Source of the DNA: Eumeta japonica
Lineage: Eukaryota > Arthropoda > Insecta > Lepidoptera > Psychidae
Direction: 5' to 3'
DNA length: 64,000 bases
NCBI GenBank assembly: GCA_005406025.1
Contig: BGZK01000076.1
Location: 248,001-312,000, forward strand
A program made the position numbers and the translations under genes. The notes beneath the pieces are model-generated. The model was not told where the DNA came from, did not search any database, and was given only the letters and a program-made list of their open reading frames with translations. Positions 1-11,665 of the stretch are shown here, piece by piece (within the stretch, counting starts at the first letter, position 1; the number at the start of each line of letters is the position of its first letter).

Positions 1-404
1 GAACAATACAAATAGAATAACATTTTTTTTTGTTTCTTTGCAATTTGTCAGCTATGCTATGTACATATCTACAGTATAGTTCCATTCTGTGGGAAATAAG
101 CGGGAGCTTGTGTTACGTTATATTACGTCAAAATACGCTAATAAATTGGATTATCTGAGCGTTTAACTCCAAAATACCGGTCATACCAAATATGAATTTA
201 GTCAATCAGAGAGAGAATTCTGCATTCACATGTCTAATAATAAGCATTTACCTGGTAAGGGAGAAGACACGACTCTATCAAGTTTTATAATACTCAAAAG
301 AGTCCTTACATCGAAAAATAGTTTTTTTTACAGAGCTGCAATGTTTTTGAATGCCTCATGGGATAGACGAGAAAAAAATCATCTCCACTCTAACTAACTA
401 AAAA

Positions 405-600
405 AAGGGAAGTGTACCCTAAAAATTTTTTAATTGGACATTATATTCTATCACTTTGTCAGCATGATTAATATACCGATACCGAATACAGCTTTCTAGT
501 ATTAATATTTTCTAAACTAAATCCCTGACAGACAGATGCACGTACGAATGAACATGACGAAACTACGGATTCTTTGTTGGCTACGTAACCCTAAAAATTA
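405..600. repeat. Dispersed repeat of the 'ggaaccctaaaa' type
   Basis: A block with the order: 'tttgtcagcatgattaatat', 'cagctttctagta', a run of cagacagatg-like words, 'catgacgaaact', then 'ctacgtaaccctaaaaa'. This order matches, in reverse orientation, the block at 61,090-61,260 (accctatagtttcgcc-like start, gtctgtctgtttgtccg, then tacatattaatcacg). Two copies in opposite orientation in one window show it is an interspersed element. I recall the same order from lepidopteran non-autonomous repeats. The 79-codon frame that begins at 536 lies inside it and is not a gene. Confidence 0.65.
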
Positions 601-699
601 TTCAATAAAATTAAATATTTGCGCTTTCACCTTCAACCCACACAAAGTCTACTCTGTTTCAGAGAAATTCGACAAATATCTCAAAGTTCGTTTAAGAAA

Positions 700-1250
700 T
701 AGTATCAAATCTAGTCACCGCGCCGCGCCCACCTACGAGTGTAATACTGCCTGGACAACAAACGTGCTATATTAAAATCTAAGTGACGTCGTTTCGTGCG
801 GGCTACGCTGCAAAAATCACCGCTGAATCTCGAACTACTGAACCTTAGAGAAGGCTTTTATATATTATACTAAACAGGCTACATATCGCATCACACGGCG
901 GACCAAAACAATTTGATTAGCATTCAAAACATTCAGGCGCGCCGAGGCGCTAAAGCGGTGTTGGGCAATCGACTAACAAACATATTTCGCATTCAAAGTC
1001 GTTAGGTTTGGCAAGTTGTGCGTCTTGTTTTTGTAAGGTGTTATGTAAAAACACGGGCGTGGATGTGGAGGTTGTCGCGACTAGCCTTGGATCGGTTTCG
1101 AGTTGAAAATTTGACAAACAAGATCATAGTTCGCGTGCAAATTACCATAATGTTTATTTGTATACATTCGTCATGCCGATTCCTCGCATAAGGATGTTAT
1201 TTTGCACGTTAGCTCCGAAAATGCTATATCTAGAATATAAGTGATTGCGT
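700..1250. other. Non-repetitive stretch, no gene seen
   Basis: No open frame of note. The stretch is richer in GC than its surroundings at 715-1080 (gcgccgcgccc, gcgcgccgaggcgc) and contains homeodomain-like ATTAG cores. I see no repeat family in it. It could be regulatory, but only sequence comparison across species would say. Confidence 0.3.
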
Positions 1251-1970
1251 AAAGACATTCCAAAAGTCGTGTTTATGTACGACTGTGTTTAACTCTCTCT
1301 ATCTGCGTGTGCGCGCGCGCACGCTCGTTGCGTGTGTTTATGCATGTGTTACAAGCGTGAACGTACGATGAAGCGTCAGATAAAAGATAGGTAGGTAACC
1401 GATATTAATACGTAGTTCCTCAATATGATTAAGTCCTATACAGTTTATATTGCACCTAGTTTTTTTTTTATGCGCGCTATAAAAATATTGAATGTACATT
1501 AAAACAAGAAGGTTTTTATTTTCTGTTGGTCATACAGGATGTGCAATATTAATATCTATTTATTATACTACGGTCTCACACAAACCCTATAATAATAATT
1601 AAAATAGTATTAATGCAAAATTTGCATAAACATTGAAATTTTAGTGGCTATTAAGGAGATAATCTCTACGTATATGGTAAATAAATGTAGTACAGCGGAT
1701 TTTAAAGAGCGCCTTAACTAGAAAATATTATTTAATCTTCTATATGTCTTATAAAATCAATAAAATATATGTCGTATTTTTTTAAAACACGTAGCTGTGA
1801 CTCGCTTAGAATTCAAAGTCGTTTGTATATTTACTTAGAAAATAACTTTCGCCTCCCGTTGAAAATGCGTTTGTACGGGTGTTAGTAGTCGTCGATGTGT
1901 TTCACAAATCTAATACGTATGTATCCGTTACTATATCTGTCACACACCTGTGTAGCAAAAACGATTAGAA

Positions 1971-1997
1971 TGCGTGTGTGTGTGTGTGTGTGTGTGC
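1971..1997 (+). repeat. (GT)n microsatellite
   Basis: Uninterrupted GT dinucleotides followed by more GT-rich sequence to about 2045. A similar alternating purine-pyrimidine run (gtgtgcgcgcgcgcacg) lies near 1306-1322. A 62-codon frame here reads VCVCVC and is an artefact of the repeat. Confidence 0.95.
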
Positions 1998-2261
1998 GAA
2001 CATTTGTGTGTGTTTACGTGCGTGCGCGTGCGCCTATGTTGTTATGCATGAGTTTACACGTTCGTGTGTGAAGGCGTGTAGTGTGTATTATTCATTATCA
2101 AACGAACGAATATTAGACACAATCGCTTTGGTCATTTATTATTCAGGGAGGGAACGACGTAGATAGGTGTATTTCAATCTAGTAGCTATAAATAGACTAT
2201 TTGTTTTGTGGAACATTTTCAACAGGCTAACGTGAATATCTTAAAGACTTTAATGATATAA

Positions 2262-2380
2262 ATTCACGCCTATTTCTTAAAAGGATAAGCAAAGATCACA
2301 GATATATACTGGTACAGTCTTTGTATATCTCTATCGCTTCACCGATATCCATTCAATTGTTCCACGTAAGCTAGTCGGTC
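2262..2380. repeat. Dispersed repeat of the 'cacgcctattt' type, copy 1
   Basis: The run 'ttcacgcctatttctta', then 'agatcacagat', and later 'gctagtcggtc' match in order the block at 29,688-29,775 ('ctcacgcctatttccta', 'agaccacagat', 'gctcgtcggt'). Both resemble a common lepidopteran repeat with 'tcacgcctatttcccg...gtagacagagaccac'. Old and diverged. Confidence 0.65.
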
Positions 2381-2655
2381 TTTAAGAACTTAAAAATCGA
2401 CTTTTGTTTAATATGGCATCAAAAAGGTTTCCGTAAAACCTCTAAAAAGTTTAGTACTACTATAAATATCATTATTTTCTACGCGTGAAGCATAAATCTC
2501 ATAAGCGTGTAAGGGATTAGTCTACCTAAACTAGTCTAGCATTTTTGACGAGCCGATGCGTAAATCTTAGTCAACTTTCACTGGGTTAAGCCACAGGCGT
2601 GCGCGCGCCGGTGTGCGTGGCAAGGTAGTGAGCGCTAGCGTGTGTGCGTGTGTGC

Positions 2656-2701
2656 CCTTCCTTGACCTAGCGCGCGCGACTAACGTCTCTAGGTCAGGGG
2701 A
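2656..2701 (+). promoter_or_regulatory. Paired 46-bp element, copy 1
   Basis: A 46-bp segment that aligns without gaps to 4959-5004, with nine mismatches by my count. Both copies hold TTGACCTA near the left end and TAGGTCAGG near the right end, an everted pair of TGACCT/AGGTCA nuclear-receptor half-sites 22 bp apart, around a GC-rich middle with GCGACTA or CCGACTA. Both follow a GC-rich, CpG-rich, GT-rich stretch (here 2597-2655). The role is unknown; a regulatory element is inferred from the half-sites and the conserved spacing. It could equally be two copies of a small mobile element. Confidence 0.4.
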
Positions 2702-2962
2702 ACTACGAACTATCGATCGTTTACGCTAGGGTTCTATTCTAGAGTGAAAGTTTAGAACACTATCGAGATGACTCTATGCTTTTATTTTCTAGATCCTAAT
2801 TCTAGATCTGCTAAATTGTGCATACATATATAAAGACTAAATTGATTTAAACAGTTTTTTTTATTGCGATATTCCAGCTTTTTATTATATGTCTAACGGG
2901 TGCACTGTAATTAAGATACCGTATTTAAAAGCTAAGATGGTAAACTTGCAAAGTACCTGTCC

Positions 2963-4320
2963 AAATCAAATCAAAAACATCTTTTTTTCGTAGTTAAAGG
3001 AATTATACTTGAAACACGTCGTTAATGAATTCAAATCGATATTAAAATTACTACCAACTTCGAATGCTCATTCCCCTGAGAAGAATAGGTAACAAATTCA
3101 AGGTTTGTCTTTTTTGTTCACAGATACAAATTGTTTAATAATTCCATAGGTTTTTTTTCATTAGTATCATTCATAGTGATTTATTAATTTTATTGAGGCA
3201 AATTTTATGTGCAGTAAGGTCGTACTTATGTCGACTGTTAATGTTGTGGATGTCGCAAATTTTTTGGAATGGTTCTATATTTATCTTGACATTTACTAAG
3301 TTTTCGTATCTGTATTATGATATTAGAGTAAAATATTATATAATGTAAAATGGTACAAACAATCCCCTTCAGCAGGACAAAAATTGTGTTGTCAACAACC
3401 GCATGATCTCATAATAAAACTCCATAGGTTATGACATTATGAAAGGATTTGAAATAAACAAGTCTCGCAGTACTTTCATAAGTAATTCCACTAACCGCTT
3501 TGACTGCAGAACAAAGCCTTTTTGCCAATCTCATAAGAAGAGTGTTCGAACGTAACTTAGCACGTACAGTGAGACCAAGAAATAAGGTTCTGTTTACAAT
3601 ACCCAATACCTCCTTCTTGACTATTACGTTTGCGTTGATTAATTTAACATTAGACGGGGAAAATTGAACAAGTTTTGTTTTCTTTTGCATTAGAAAGAAG
3701 ATTATTAACACTAAACGACTCCACTATTTCAGAGAAGGTACTGTTAACTTCGATAAAATCTGATTGCCGTCTAATGACCTTAAAATGTAAGGAATTATCA
3801 TCATTAAACAATGCAATCGCATACCCATACTTTACAAGGTATGGTAGATCCTTGATTTAAACCAAAAATAGAAATGGTTTAAGGACTAACTGAACCCTGT
3901 CGCACACCTGTATTGACTACAGATCCCGATGACCTCTCACTATTCATACCAAGCCTTTGATTTCTATCACACAAATGAGACGTCCACGCGATCGACCCTT
4001 GATAACATAATGACGTAATTTCCTGATCAATACATCATAATACTCGCAAAAATTTGTCTTGCATAGATCATAGAATACACCAATCACGTCGCGTGAATCC
4101 TCCCGGACATCTAAAATCTGCTAAATAAGCTCAACACCGGTTTCAATTGTGGAGCGACCTTTTGTAAATACAACCTTTTTACTTATCATAAAATTATTAT
4201 TATAAAAATACCGCTGATATACAATAAGTTTTTCAAAAATTAAACTGAACGTCGGAAGTATTGATAACAGTCTAAAAGATTGTAGGGTGACATATACTAC
4301 CGGAATCAAATAATGAGATT
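2963..4320 (-). mobile_element. 5'-truncated jockey-type LINE, antisense
   Basis: One copy read on the minus strand from about 4320 (inside the reverse transcriptase) to its 3' end near 2963. The coding part is broken (see the next entry). The 3' part, 2963-3140, matches the LINE 3' end at 34,647-34,815: 'gagaagaatrggyaa', 'acttgaaayacgtc', and on the minus strand an AATAAAGATATTT-like polyadenylation signal followed by ATTTGATTTG. In this copy the signal is diverged. 5' truncation is usual for LINE insertions made by target-primed reverse transcription. No target-site duplication was identified with confidence. Confidence 0.8.
3360..4315 (-). pseudogene. LINE ORF2 reverse transcriptase remnant
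   Basis: Minus-strand translation gives, in order but across several frames: IPVVYVTLQSFRLLSILPTF (the 'YRPVTLLPTLSKIFEK' region of jockey-clade reverse transcriptases), then KGRSTIETGVELI, then after stops FNDD at 3797-3808 in the place of the catalytic F/YADD box, then LLSNAKENKT, and LAKRLCSAVKAVSG with VITYGVLL near 3410-3550. The second position of the box is Asn instead of Ala; the two Asp remain. Many stops and frameshifts make it inactive. The endonuclease domain is absent because the copy is 5' truncated. The 100-codon minus frame 3409-3711 is the best preserved block (thumb region). Confidence 0.85.
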
Positions 4321-4859
4321 ACTTCACTTCATTAGATTAGGAATTGCCCGGTCTGATTGTCTATTCGTTTGTTCGTCCGTTTATCTGAATATCACGAGCG
4401 CTCTTCTCGGTGACTATACTACTGGTTAATTATGAATTCGGAACATTTGTACAAGCCATCAGCAGTCGGCTCTTATTCGTTGTGTGACAATTTAAAAAAA
4501 TTAAGAATAGGGCATACACAATGTTTTTGTTTAAATTGTGCCGAAATAGGCTTATATATATATTAAAATATGTTATAACTGCATAGACTTTAATAGCGCG
4601 ATTACTAAGGCGCGTTCCTGTCCAGCGAGCCGATTAGCGCATACTCTCTAAATAAATACAGATCCATGTTCAACAGTCTGTAATTATAACCCGATAACGA
4701 TGACGATCACAACAATATAAAACGATTACGGAACCATATCGTTTTCATCGCTTAAAACAATTGACGGGCATAAATAATAAAGGAAACCGCGCTTTAAACA
4801 CTTTAAAGTCGCCCATGAAATAGTTGATAGTTTACCTGGCAGTTGATAATACACTCCCG

Positions 4860-5010
4860 CAGAAGTTCAGACACGCCCGCGCTCGCCCACATGCTTTTGG
4901 CGCGCACACGCGGCCGGCCGTGCGCTTTTACTCGCACACCGCGGCGGCAGCGTCGAGTCCTTTCTTGACCTACAGCGGCCGACTACCGGCTCTAGGTCAG
5001 GAGACGCGAC
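4860..5010. promoter_or_regulatory. CpG-rich patch
   Basis: A GC-rich patch in AT-rich DNA, with gcgcgcacacgcggccggcc and cgcggcggcagcg, ending in the second 46-bp element. Two overlapping frames of 67 codons on opposite strands (4824-5027 and 4867-5070) exist only because GC-rich DNA has few stops. No TATA box or splice pair was seen. Confidence 0.35.
4959..5004 (+). promoter_or_regulatory. Paired 46-bp element, copy 2
   Basis: Aligns without gaps to 2656-2701. The TTGACCTA and CTCTAGGTCAGG ends are kept, as is the 22-bp spacing between TGACCT and AGGTCA. The middle differs most (cagcggccgactaccgg here, gcgcgcgcgactaacg there). The two ends can pair as a stem of about 8 bp. The pattern of conserved ends and spacing suggests a protein-binding pair or a small stem-loop. 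Confidence 0.4.
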
Positions 5011-6995
5011 GTGTGAACACACACTAGCGCGTTGTGATGCGATCAACAATTGTCGTTTTGCGTCCAACACTCTTACAATACTTTTTATGAAATTTATAAC
5101 TTTATTTATTATCTGTGAGGCGAATTATTTTTGTATCGCCACAAATACTTAACGTCGAATTCGGCAATTCTTGTAACGACGTCGACAGTTTTACTAGATT
5201 TTGCACAATTGTAAGAAGATACGGAACTAGTCAATACACTTTGTTATATTTTAAGCATGCCTGACGAATAATCTCTATCTAGCGCGTTCGCAGCAAATTA
5301 CTGACGATTTTTACCAATTCATCCTTTTTTTGAAATTCAAAAACTTCCCAATTAGCATCAAATAGTTTATTAACGTTACACATTTCTTTTAGTTTCTGTA
5401 CCCCGCATGAAAAATCTGAATTTTTGTTGGCCCACTCTCGTGTCTGTCTGTCTATATTTCCGTCCGTCACAGCCCATTTTCTCCAAGTTTTTTTTAAAAA
5501 AAAAAGATTCATATACAAAGTTAAACAATGTAGTGACGAGCATGTAGCGTAAATAAACGTATTCTAATTTTGGAGGTAAATGAAACAACAAATAAAAAAT
5601 TAAAAAAAAAACATTGTCCAAGGTCATCGTCTTCGTCGTCGTTTCGGTCATAGGACGTCCACTGCCGGAGATGTATAAGGGTTCCCCTAAAGCTGTTACA
5701 AGTGTCTTTGGATAGTGTCCCAACTAACGCTTTCGAATGACTAACGCGTACGCTAGTCTGCAGCTTATTTACGAGAGGTACGGACGAATAGTTAGGGTAC
5801 AAAGTCCGCTAGTAAATTTAGAGAAGAGGCGCAGATGCCTTGTTTACCGGCCGCGCGCTATTCACAAACCGTCTGCGTATTCTTAGCGCGTCCACTTCTG
5901 TACAGGACTTGGTGAATAACGAATTTGTTTATGTTCGAGTATCTTCTACGCGATCGGCGCTTCACCTTTGGAAGTGTCGATGGTGATGCCAGCCTCCTGA
6001 GGCTCTGCCGGTCCGATCGTGAGATAAAATGGTGACACTTCAAACTTTTTACTTTTGATTTATCAATTGTTTTTCTTTAAATATAGGAGAATTAAAGTTT
6101 CACACGCATTCGTTCTTTTTACAATATAAGCGCATTAATATTTTTATGACATAACAATGATCTGATTATTCTAAAGGGTCGTATCTGACAAATGACGTCA
6201 TCGTATAGTAAACAAATTTCTTACCTAATTTTTATAACGAAAATATTCACGTATTCTCGTGCACAAAAATTGATAAATCTAAAATCATGGAAATTTATCA
6301 TGGAAATTGTCAATTCGACGTATCACAGAGTACAGTCCAAGAGCGTTAATTAGCAGAATACAACCTCGGAACCTCGTATTTTATTCTGTGAATTAACGCG
6401 CCTAAATAGTTGAATTATATCTCGGACGAGATCTTATGACGTCATGGAAACCGATCTCATTTTTTTCATAAACTTAACTTTTAAAACTTTTTCTAGTTAT
6501 TTAACTCTTCTTTGTAAAGTTGTCGTTGTTACTCCAGGTTTTAAGCAATGCCAAACGTAACGCGTCACGCCCACACTGTTTTGTGAGAAGGAGATCGACT
6601 TAAAGCGGCAGAGTAAGGAAGATGGATTGTCATTTAGTTACGCAGAACTTTTGTCAAGCGACATTTTAGTTTTATTTATAATGAGAAAACTATTTATTGT
6701 AAACAAAATGCTTAAAGCCAACCCTGTATAATTATATTTTACTAATAATGTTTAAATTTTGTTTTTATCGTTTGTCCTGTTAGAAATTTATTGGTATTAG
6801 TGTTTTAAGTGAACGTACTTTAGTATTTTTTATCATAAAGAACGTGCTGTGTATTTAAGCTTTCCCTACGGTAGAACTCAGAACATATTTTGTATACTTA
6901 GAATTTTTTTTTTTGAGTTTGCTAGGTATAACAGTTTTCTAGAAATATTCGTTTAAAGGTACCCATAATCAAAGCATACTTGGCCTTAATCTTGC
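5010..6995. other. AT-rich stretch with no gene
   Basis: Contains one degenerate dispersed repeat (5645-5700), a 13-bp direct repeat of atcatggaaattt-like sequence near 6285-6310, and two perfect TGACGTCA palindromes (6193-6200, 6437-6444). At 5895-6025 an acceptor-like 'cttctgtacag' and a donor-like GTGAGA flank about 110 bp, but every frame between them has a stop. I see no gene. Confidence 0.5.
5645..5700. repeat. 'gtccactgccgg' dispersed repeat, copy 1
   Basis: 'cataggacgtccactgccgg' followed by 'tataagggttcccc' matches the lepidopteran consensus I recall ('acgtccactgctgg' followed by 'cataggcctcccc'), which accompanies RTE-type LINE 3' ends. A second piece is at 19,214-19,262. Confidence 0.6.
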
Positions 6996-6999
6996 CAAT

Positions 7000-7225
7000 G
7001 CCGAGGCGTTCTCTTCCCGTCATCCTTCTGTTTCAGAATGTCGGAAAGGGCCGGCGACGGCCGTCGTCACCGATGCGATAACAACATCCGACAGACAGGG
7101 AGCGGGAGTTTTGATTTGACTTATGTAAAAAATCTATTAGTCAATTCATAGAATACGAACTCTGTACCTTCCGATTTATGGGCGACGCTCTCGTCCAATG
7201 AGCCACAGGCGCGCATAGGGTTATG
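7000..7225 (-). repeat. Rep-A, tRNA-headed SINE-like copy
   Basis: On the minus strand the copy begins with TGGCTCATTGG (7195-7205), a good Pol III box A, followed by a box-B-like GAGTTCGTATTC. Then comes a block in 'ttgactaataga...ttacataagtc' style and a GC-rich part with gacggccgt and a gcatcggtgacg-like run. The same order occurs at 31,330-31,570 and, less well, at 12,170, 26,700, 28,890, 41,150 and 56,390. This is the layout of a tRNA-derived SINE. No tRNA secondary structure survives. Confidence 0.65.
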
Positions 7226-7775
7226 CTAATGTTATTAGAATAATAACATTTACATTACTTACACATATAATTATACTAACCCACCTCATTATATTCAAAT
7301 TAATAATGTATTTATTTTACCGATTCCATGTAAATAATTTCACGGATACGACTGCCCTACAAGCGTCACGCTTTAAAATTTTGCTAGCCGGTTGTGGACG
7401 AGATGTTTCACTTATAAAATCTTTCCAAAATTGATCTTTACATTGTTGTCACACATTTCATAAGAAAACATATAATTACAACAGATTGCTTTTCTAGCTT
7501 TGATATCGTTTAATATGACCACCATTTCATGTGTTTGTAACTCATTCATGATTTGACGCAACGAAAGCGATCTATATTTATTTCATGGCTTGAATGTTTG
7601 TTAGAATTTGAATATGCTGTCGTAATTGGAATCAATTTTCCGATAGTTTGATTAATTCGATCAACACAATTTATATACATATATTAAATATATGAACATT
7701 TTAAATCGGCGTAAAGGTTAATTTGAAACGTGTTTAACATTTATATTAAACTCCAATCCGTACAAAATCCGTATA

Positions 7776-7824
7776 AATTGAGCGTATTGGAGATATGCTA
7801 TTTATATCTCCAATACGCTCAATT
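7776..7824. repeat. Perfect 21-bp inverted repeat (hairpin)
   Basis: Arms at 7776-7796 and 7804-7824 (aattgagcgtattggagata plus one base) are perfectly complementary, with a 7-nt loop. A 21-bp perfect stem is far longer than expected by chance. No terminator, miRNA-like flank or transposon end is recognised around it. Confidence 0.9.
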
Positions 7825-8220
7825 CGCGTATTACGTATTCAAGTATTACACGCGTACCGTCGTAAAAATAGTTTTTCGAGACGGTAGCTCCTTCCTAGCT
7901 ACACCCACGGGCCCCTATTATAAATATGCGTTCGGTGAGTCGCCGACATGTGATACACTCTGGTCGCGTGCCCACAATGACTCATAAAACCCTCTTCAGA
8001 GGGCGCTGTCGCATTCGCAACTCATCGCGCCCCCGGCCACGACACATTTATTGTGTGGAGGGAAAAATATTTCTTACCTTCGGCGTCACGATGGAGATGT
8101 TTTTGGAAGTGAAACTTCTTTTGATACGTTTGAGGAAAGTTCAGTGGGTATGATATTAAAAGGAACGTCACATTTGTCCATCGCGTTTCTTCGTCGCGTT
8201 TTTCCTTCACGACTACAGAT

Positions 8221-8238
8221 GTATGTGTGTGGGTGTGT

Positions 8239-8280
<42 letters not shown>
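8221..8280 (+). repeat. (GT)n microsatellite, about 30 units
   Basis: An almost pure GT run with two early interruptions (ggg). The overlapping frames 8022-8324 (minus, poly-His/Thr) and 8051-8335 (plus, poly-Cys/Val) arise from it and are not genes. Confidence 0.97.
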
Positions 8281-8281
<1 letters not shown>

Positions 8282-8504
8282 ATTGAATGCGATACACAAG
8301 GATATCAAAAACATAATAATTCAAACGCTAAATAAAATGAAAATGATATATAACATAAAGAAATTTCACTTCTCATGCATATACTCCGCTACGTACACAC
8401 TATTTTCCACTTAGTAAGCTATCTTTGGTAGGATAAAATTAAAGAAACAAAGTTATTTTAAAGATTTATTTATGATAGTCCCTCAATCTAAAATAAAAAT
8501 ATTG

Positions 8505-8570
8505 CGGGAGGATATGGCTCAGCGGTGGAGTGATTAAGTCGCAAGACAACAATTTTTCAATCTGTATAAA
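8505..8570 (+). repeat. tRNA-like SINE head fragment
   Basis: TGGCTCAGCGG at 8515-8525 fits a Pol III box A, followed by 'tggagtgattaagtcgc', as in the head of a tRNA-derived SINE. Box B is not convincing, so this is a fragment. It is the only copy of this kind in the window in plus orientation. Confidence 0.5.
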
Positions 8571-9048
8571 ACCATAACACTATACAAATAATGTTCATTT
8601 TCCGACTGATATTGTTCTAGAATGACAATCAATAGCTAACTCAATGTCGCTATAATACAATTTCCACTATTTACACATCAGTATTCTAGTGTAAGACCCT
8701 TAATATTAGCTTCGAACCTGGCTCCTCGTGAAATGTATCCACATTCTAAAAGGTCAATCACAAGTTCGTGGATTAAATTGAAATCATATGTAGAATATAA
8801 ACCGTCATGTTGATTGCTGAAATGAACAAATCAATAAGTTGTCAATAATGATTTTCAAAGTATATCACATCTAATGTTAAGTAGAATACATCGATAAGCA
8901 CGACAGTGAAACATAGAGTAGATACGTATAAAAATATAACATAGCACAAAAGCATTGATTATATTCCAATGTATTTATTGATACTACCAGCAGTAAAAAA
9001 TACAAAAACTATTTAAACGACGAAAATTGACAAACGTACGAGGAAACG

Positions 9049-9297
9049 ATGACGTCGACTCTTCTAGAACAAAAAGCTAGAACATTAGGCATGCAGGGGC
9101 GAAGCGAGTCAAGGGTCAGTACAAATGCATCCCGGGTGAACGCCCTCCGAAACGGCGGCGGCGGCAAGGTCACGCACACGACGGCGCGCGCGCACGCACA
9201 CGCGCATGCACCGCCCGGCCGTGACATTAGAAATAGTGCTGCATTACGTCGCGAACTATATGCTAATGAATTATCGATGTTCCTTAATGCTCAATAA
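9049..9297 (+). other. GC-rich patch with an 82-codon frame, doubtful
   Basis: A plus-strand frame of 82 codons starting MTSTLLEQKARTLG. It contains HTTARAHAHAHA from an alternating gcgcacgcacacgcgc tract. It lacks a recognisable domain, signal peptide or membrane segment. An overlapping 72-codon frame runs on the other strand (9009-9227). GC content is well above the flanks from 9110 to 9230. I think the patch is more likely regulatory than coding. A homeodomain-like tgctaatgaattatcgatg lies at its right edge. Confidence 0.2.
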
Positions 9298-9299
9298 AA

Positions 9300-11590
9300 G
9301 CAGATAGTGTTGTGATCGAGCTTAATTAATATTTGAATTAGTTAAATACATTAAGAAAAAAAAATACTTTTATAAAAATATCTGTAATAGTTTTAGCAAT
9401 TTTACTTATTTTTGTGTTTTATCCATCAATAAGTTGAATGTAATAATTTAATAATTCACAGATGATATTTCTCGATTTGGAACAACACAAATATATTTTT
9501 AAAATACTACAGTGTTGAAAAACGTCGACATTATGAAATTATTTCCTATTTCTATTATAGTTATGTCGGTATAAAACGTACTGTAAACAAAGTGAAACCT
9601 GATTTGAATTTCAAAGAGCAAATTAACAAATTTATCATTTAGTAAGCGTATCGTTTTGGGACTAGTTAATCAATAAGATGATGTTCAATACCAAATGTGA
9701 ACAAAAAAATTGATTTCTCGAAACATTTAAGTTTTATCATTAAATACAAAGTCACTTAAATTAAAATTTATACATTGGGAGAATCGATAAGCACATAGGA
9801 ACGGAGACCGAAGATAGTAATATAATAGATTTCCTTTTGCATTTATCCTTTATAGTATATATGTTTTATATGTTATATAAATCTGAGAGCTGATATTTAA
9901 TTTAAAATCAATATTATAAACTGTTACACTTTTATTTAAAATAGCAATGTACACAATTTCATAAATACATGTTTTATGAAATATATAGAAGTCAACGAAC
10001 GTGGGAAACATTTTTTTTAATAAGTTATTATGTCCATATGACGCATTGGATATTCATGAAGCTGTTAATAATTATTACCCGTACATATAAGAAGGAAAAC
10101 AAAAAAAATATTGGTAAATTTATAAATTCATAATGTACAAAAAATATATAATATAATACATTTGTTCATGTGACTAGTCAGGTTGTGGTCTTCAAACTTC
10201 AAAAATGCCGAGTTTGATCCTGTGTTTGACAAATTTAAAACCATTTGGTTCGTGATATGCAGGGCCGAAATGGAGAAATTAAAAACGCCAAGTCTGTTAA
10301 TGTAAATTAAAAAAGACTATGTAGGTGTATGCCACTGAATTATTTATACAAAATTGACACAACTTGTCCCTAATTAAATATATTTTTTTATAGTAATAAT
10401 AAGAATCTCATGTTTATCTTTAAAAATAAGGAATCATATCGTACATAGGAGTATAAAATACAAATAAATGTCTTTCTTGTTATAATTAATAGATCACAAT
10501 ACTGATTTTCCATGGATTGGCACATTTGTTGTTAATATTAAAAAAAATGTTTAAATTGGTTTACATTTTTAAGGTTTATTAACCGTTGTGATAATATGTA
10601 TGTATATAAAATTATTAAAATTTAAAAAATGTATATAGTAACTAAAATATAAATAAATGAAAATCATTATAATTGAAGTAAAATGTACAAAACTACAAAT
10701 TTTATCTTTTTCTATTTAAATTTTATGTATAAAAAGAATCACATAATAATGCGTAAAAAAATTTACTGTGTTCTTCTCTAGCTTTCCGAACAATATTAAA
10801 CTGACTTTTTCACTTAATGAATGTCTTAAATTTATTATCTAAAATGAAACGTTTGAAACGAAGCGAATGCCCTCTTAAATAATCCAAACAGTCCTTCAAC
10901 AACAGATGTATGGGTGTAATTCTAAATTTATTTATTTTGAATATTCAGTCAGATCGGAATCCTATTTGAATTAGCGACCATCGACCCGAGGTCAATGCAC
11001 AGTACCGATTTAATGCGGCCTTCGAAGAAAATTTATACAACGACTTACGATGAGAGAAATTATAATGAGGCAAAGTGTTGGCATTTTTTTTTGTAAGAAA
11101 ATTTGCAGTATTTTTAAATCCGCATATAAATCAAAACGGTAAAAATAAAGATAAAAATATTAGGACTAACAGTAGAAGAAAATTAGACAAATTCAATAAA
11201 AATAAGCAAATATAGGTATTTATTTTGTTTTTCGAGAAATCAATACTAGCTTACTAAATAAATCAAATACGAAAAGTGTTTAAGGAAATAGTAAAAAATT
11301 AAAGAGATATTAGTTTAAAGATTTTTTTCGAATACGTCAGTAGGTAAATATACCAAGATAATGGTCTATAATTTGATAAAACCATCTTTTTTTTTATATT
11401 TAGTCAACGAAAATGCATACAAATTATGTTTTTTAACAATATCGATATATAACCATCGACGTACTTTCGCATCACTATTCCGCCGGAGTCGTTGCACTAG
11501 TGGTCCAACAGTGAGTAATTTCGGTTTCACTAGTGATGTAGCCGATGCACTTCGAACGTTATTCTGGTAGGTTTATTTTTGTTAGCATCG
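9300..11590. other. Very AT-rich gene-free stretch
   Basis: No frame above 70 codons, no LINE or transposase motif, no long microsatellite. Around 10,190-10,320 there is a repeated phrase ('aaaaatgccgagtttg', 'aaaaacgccaagtctg'), which suggests an old internal duplication. Near 11,440-11,570 the base composition rises and 'cactagtg' words occur in both orientations; this small part could be a conserved non-coding element. Confidence 0.4.
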
Positions 11591-11602
11591 GCGGTAACTT
11601 AC

Positions 11603-11665
11603 CTACGTTTACGCGTTTCGCGTTGGCCGTCGTGCGCCGAAAGCGCCAAGTGTTTATCTTTTATA
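11603..11665 (-). promoter_or_regulatory. Possible minus-strand TATA box, leader and splice donor
   Basis: On the minus strand TATAAAAG lies at 11,658-11,665. About 30 nt downstream begins a CpG-rich leader (ggcgcacgacgg...), and this ends in ACGTAG|GTAAGT, a full consensus 5' splice site with the last exon base at 11,603. The order TATA, about 30 nt, short GC-rich exon, donor is that of a short non-coding first exon. The next exon would lie below 11,597 and was not found. Chance is possible because each signal is short. Confidence 0.3.

Noticed and set aside
5895..6025. Acceptor- and donor-like signals around about 110 bp, plus strand
   Set aside because: All three frames contain stops and the donor is weak (GTGAGA).
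8022..8335. Two opposite frames of 94-100 codons
   Set aside because: Both consist largely of the translated GT microsatellite.
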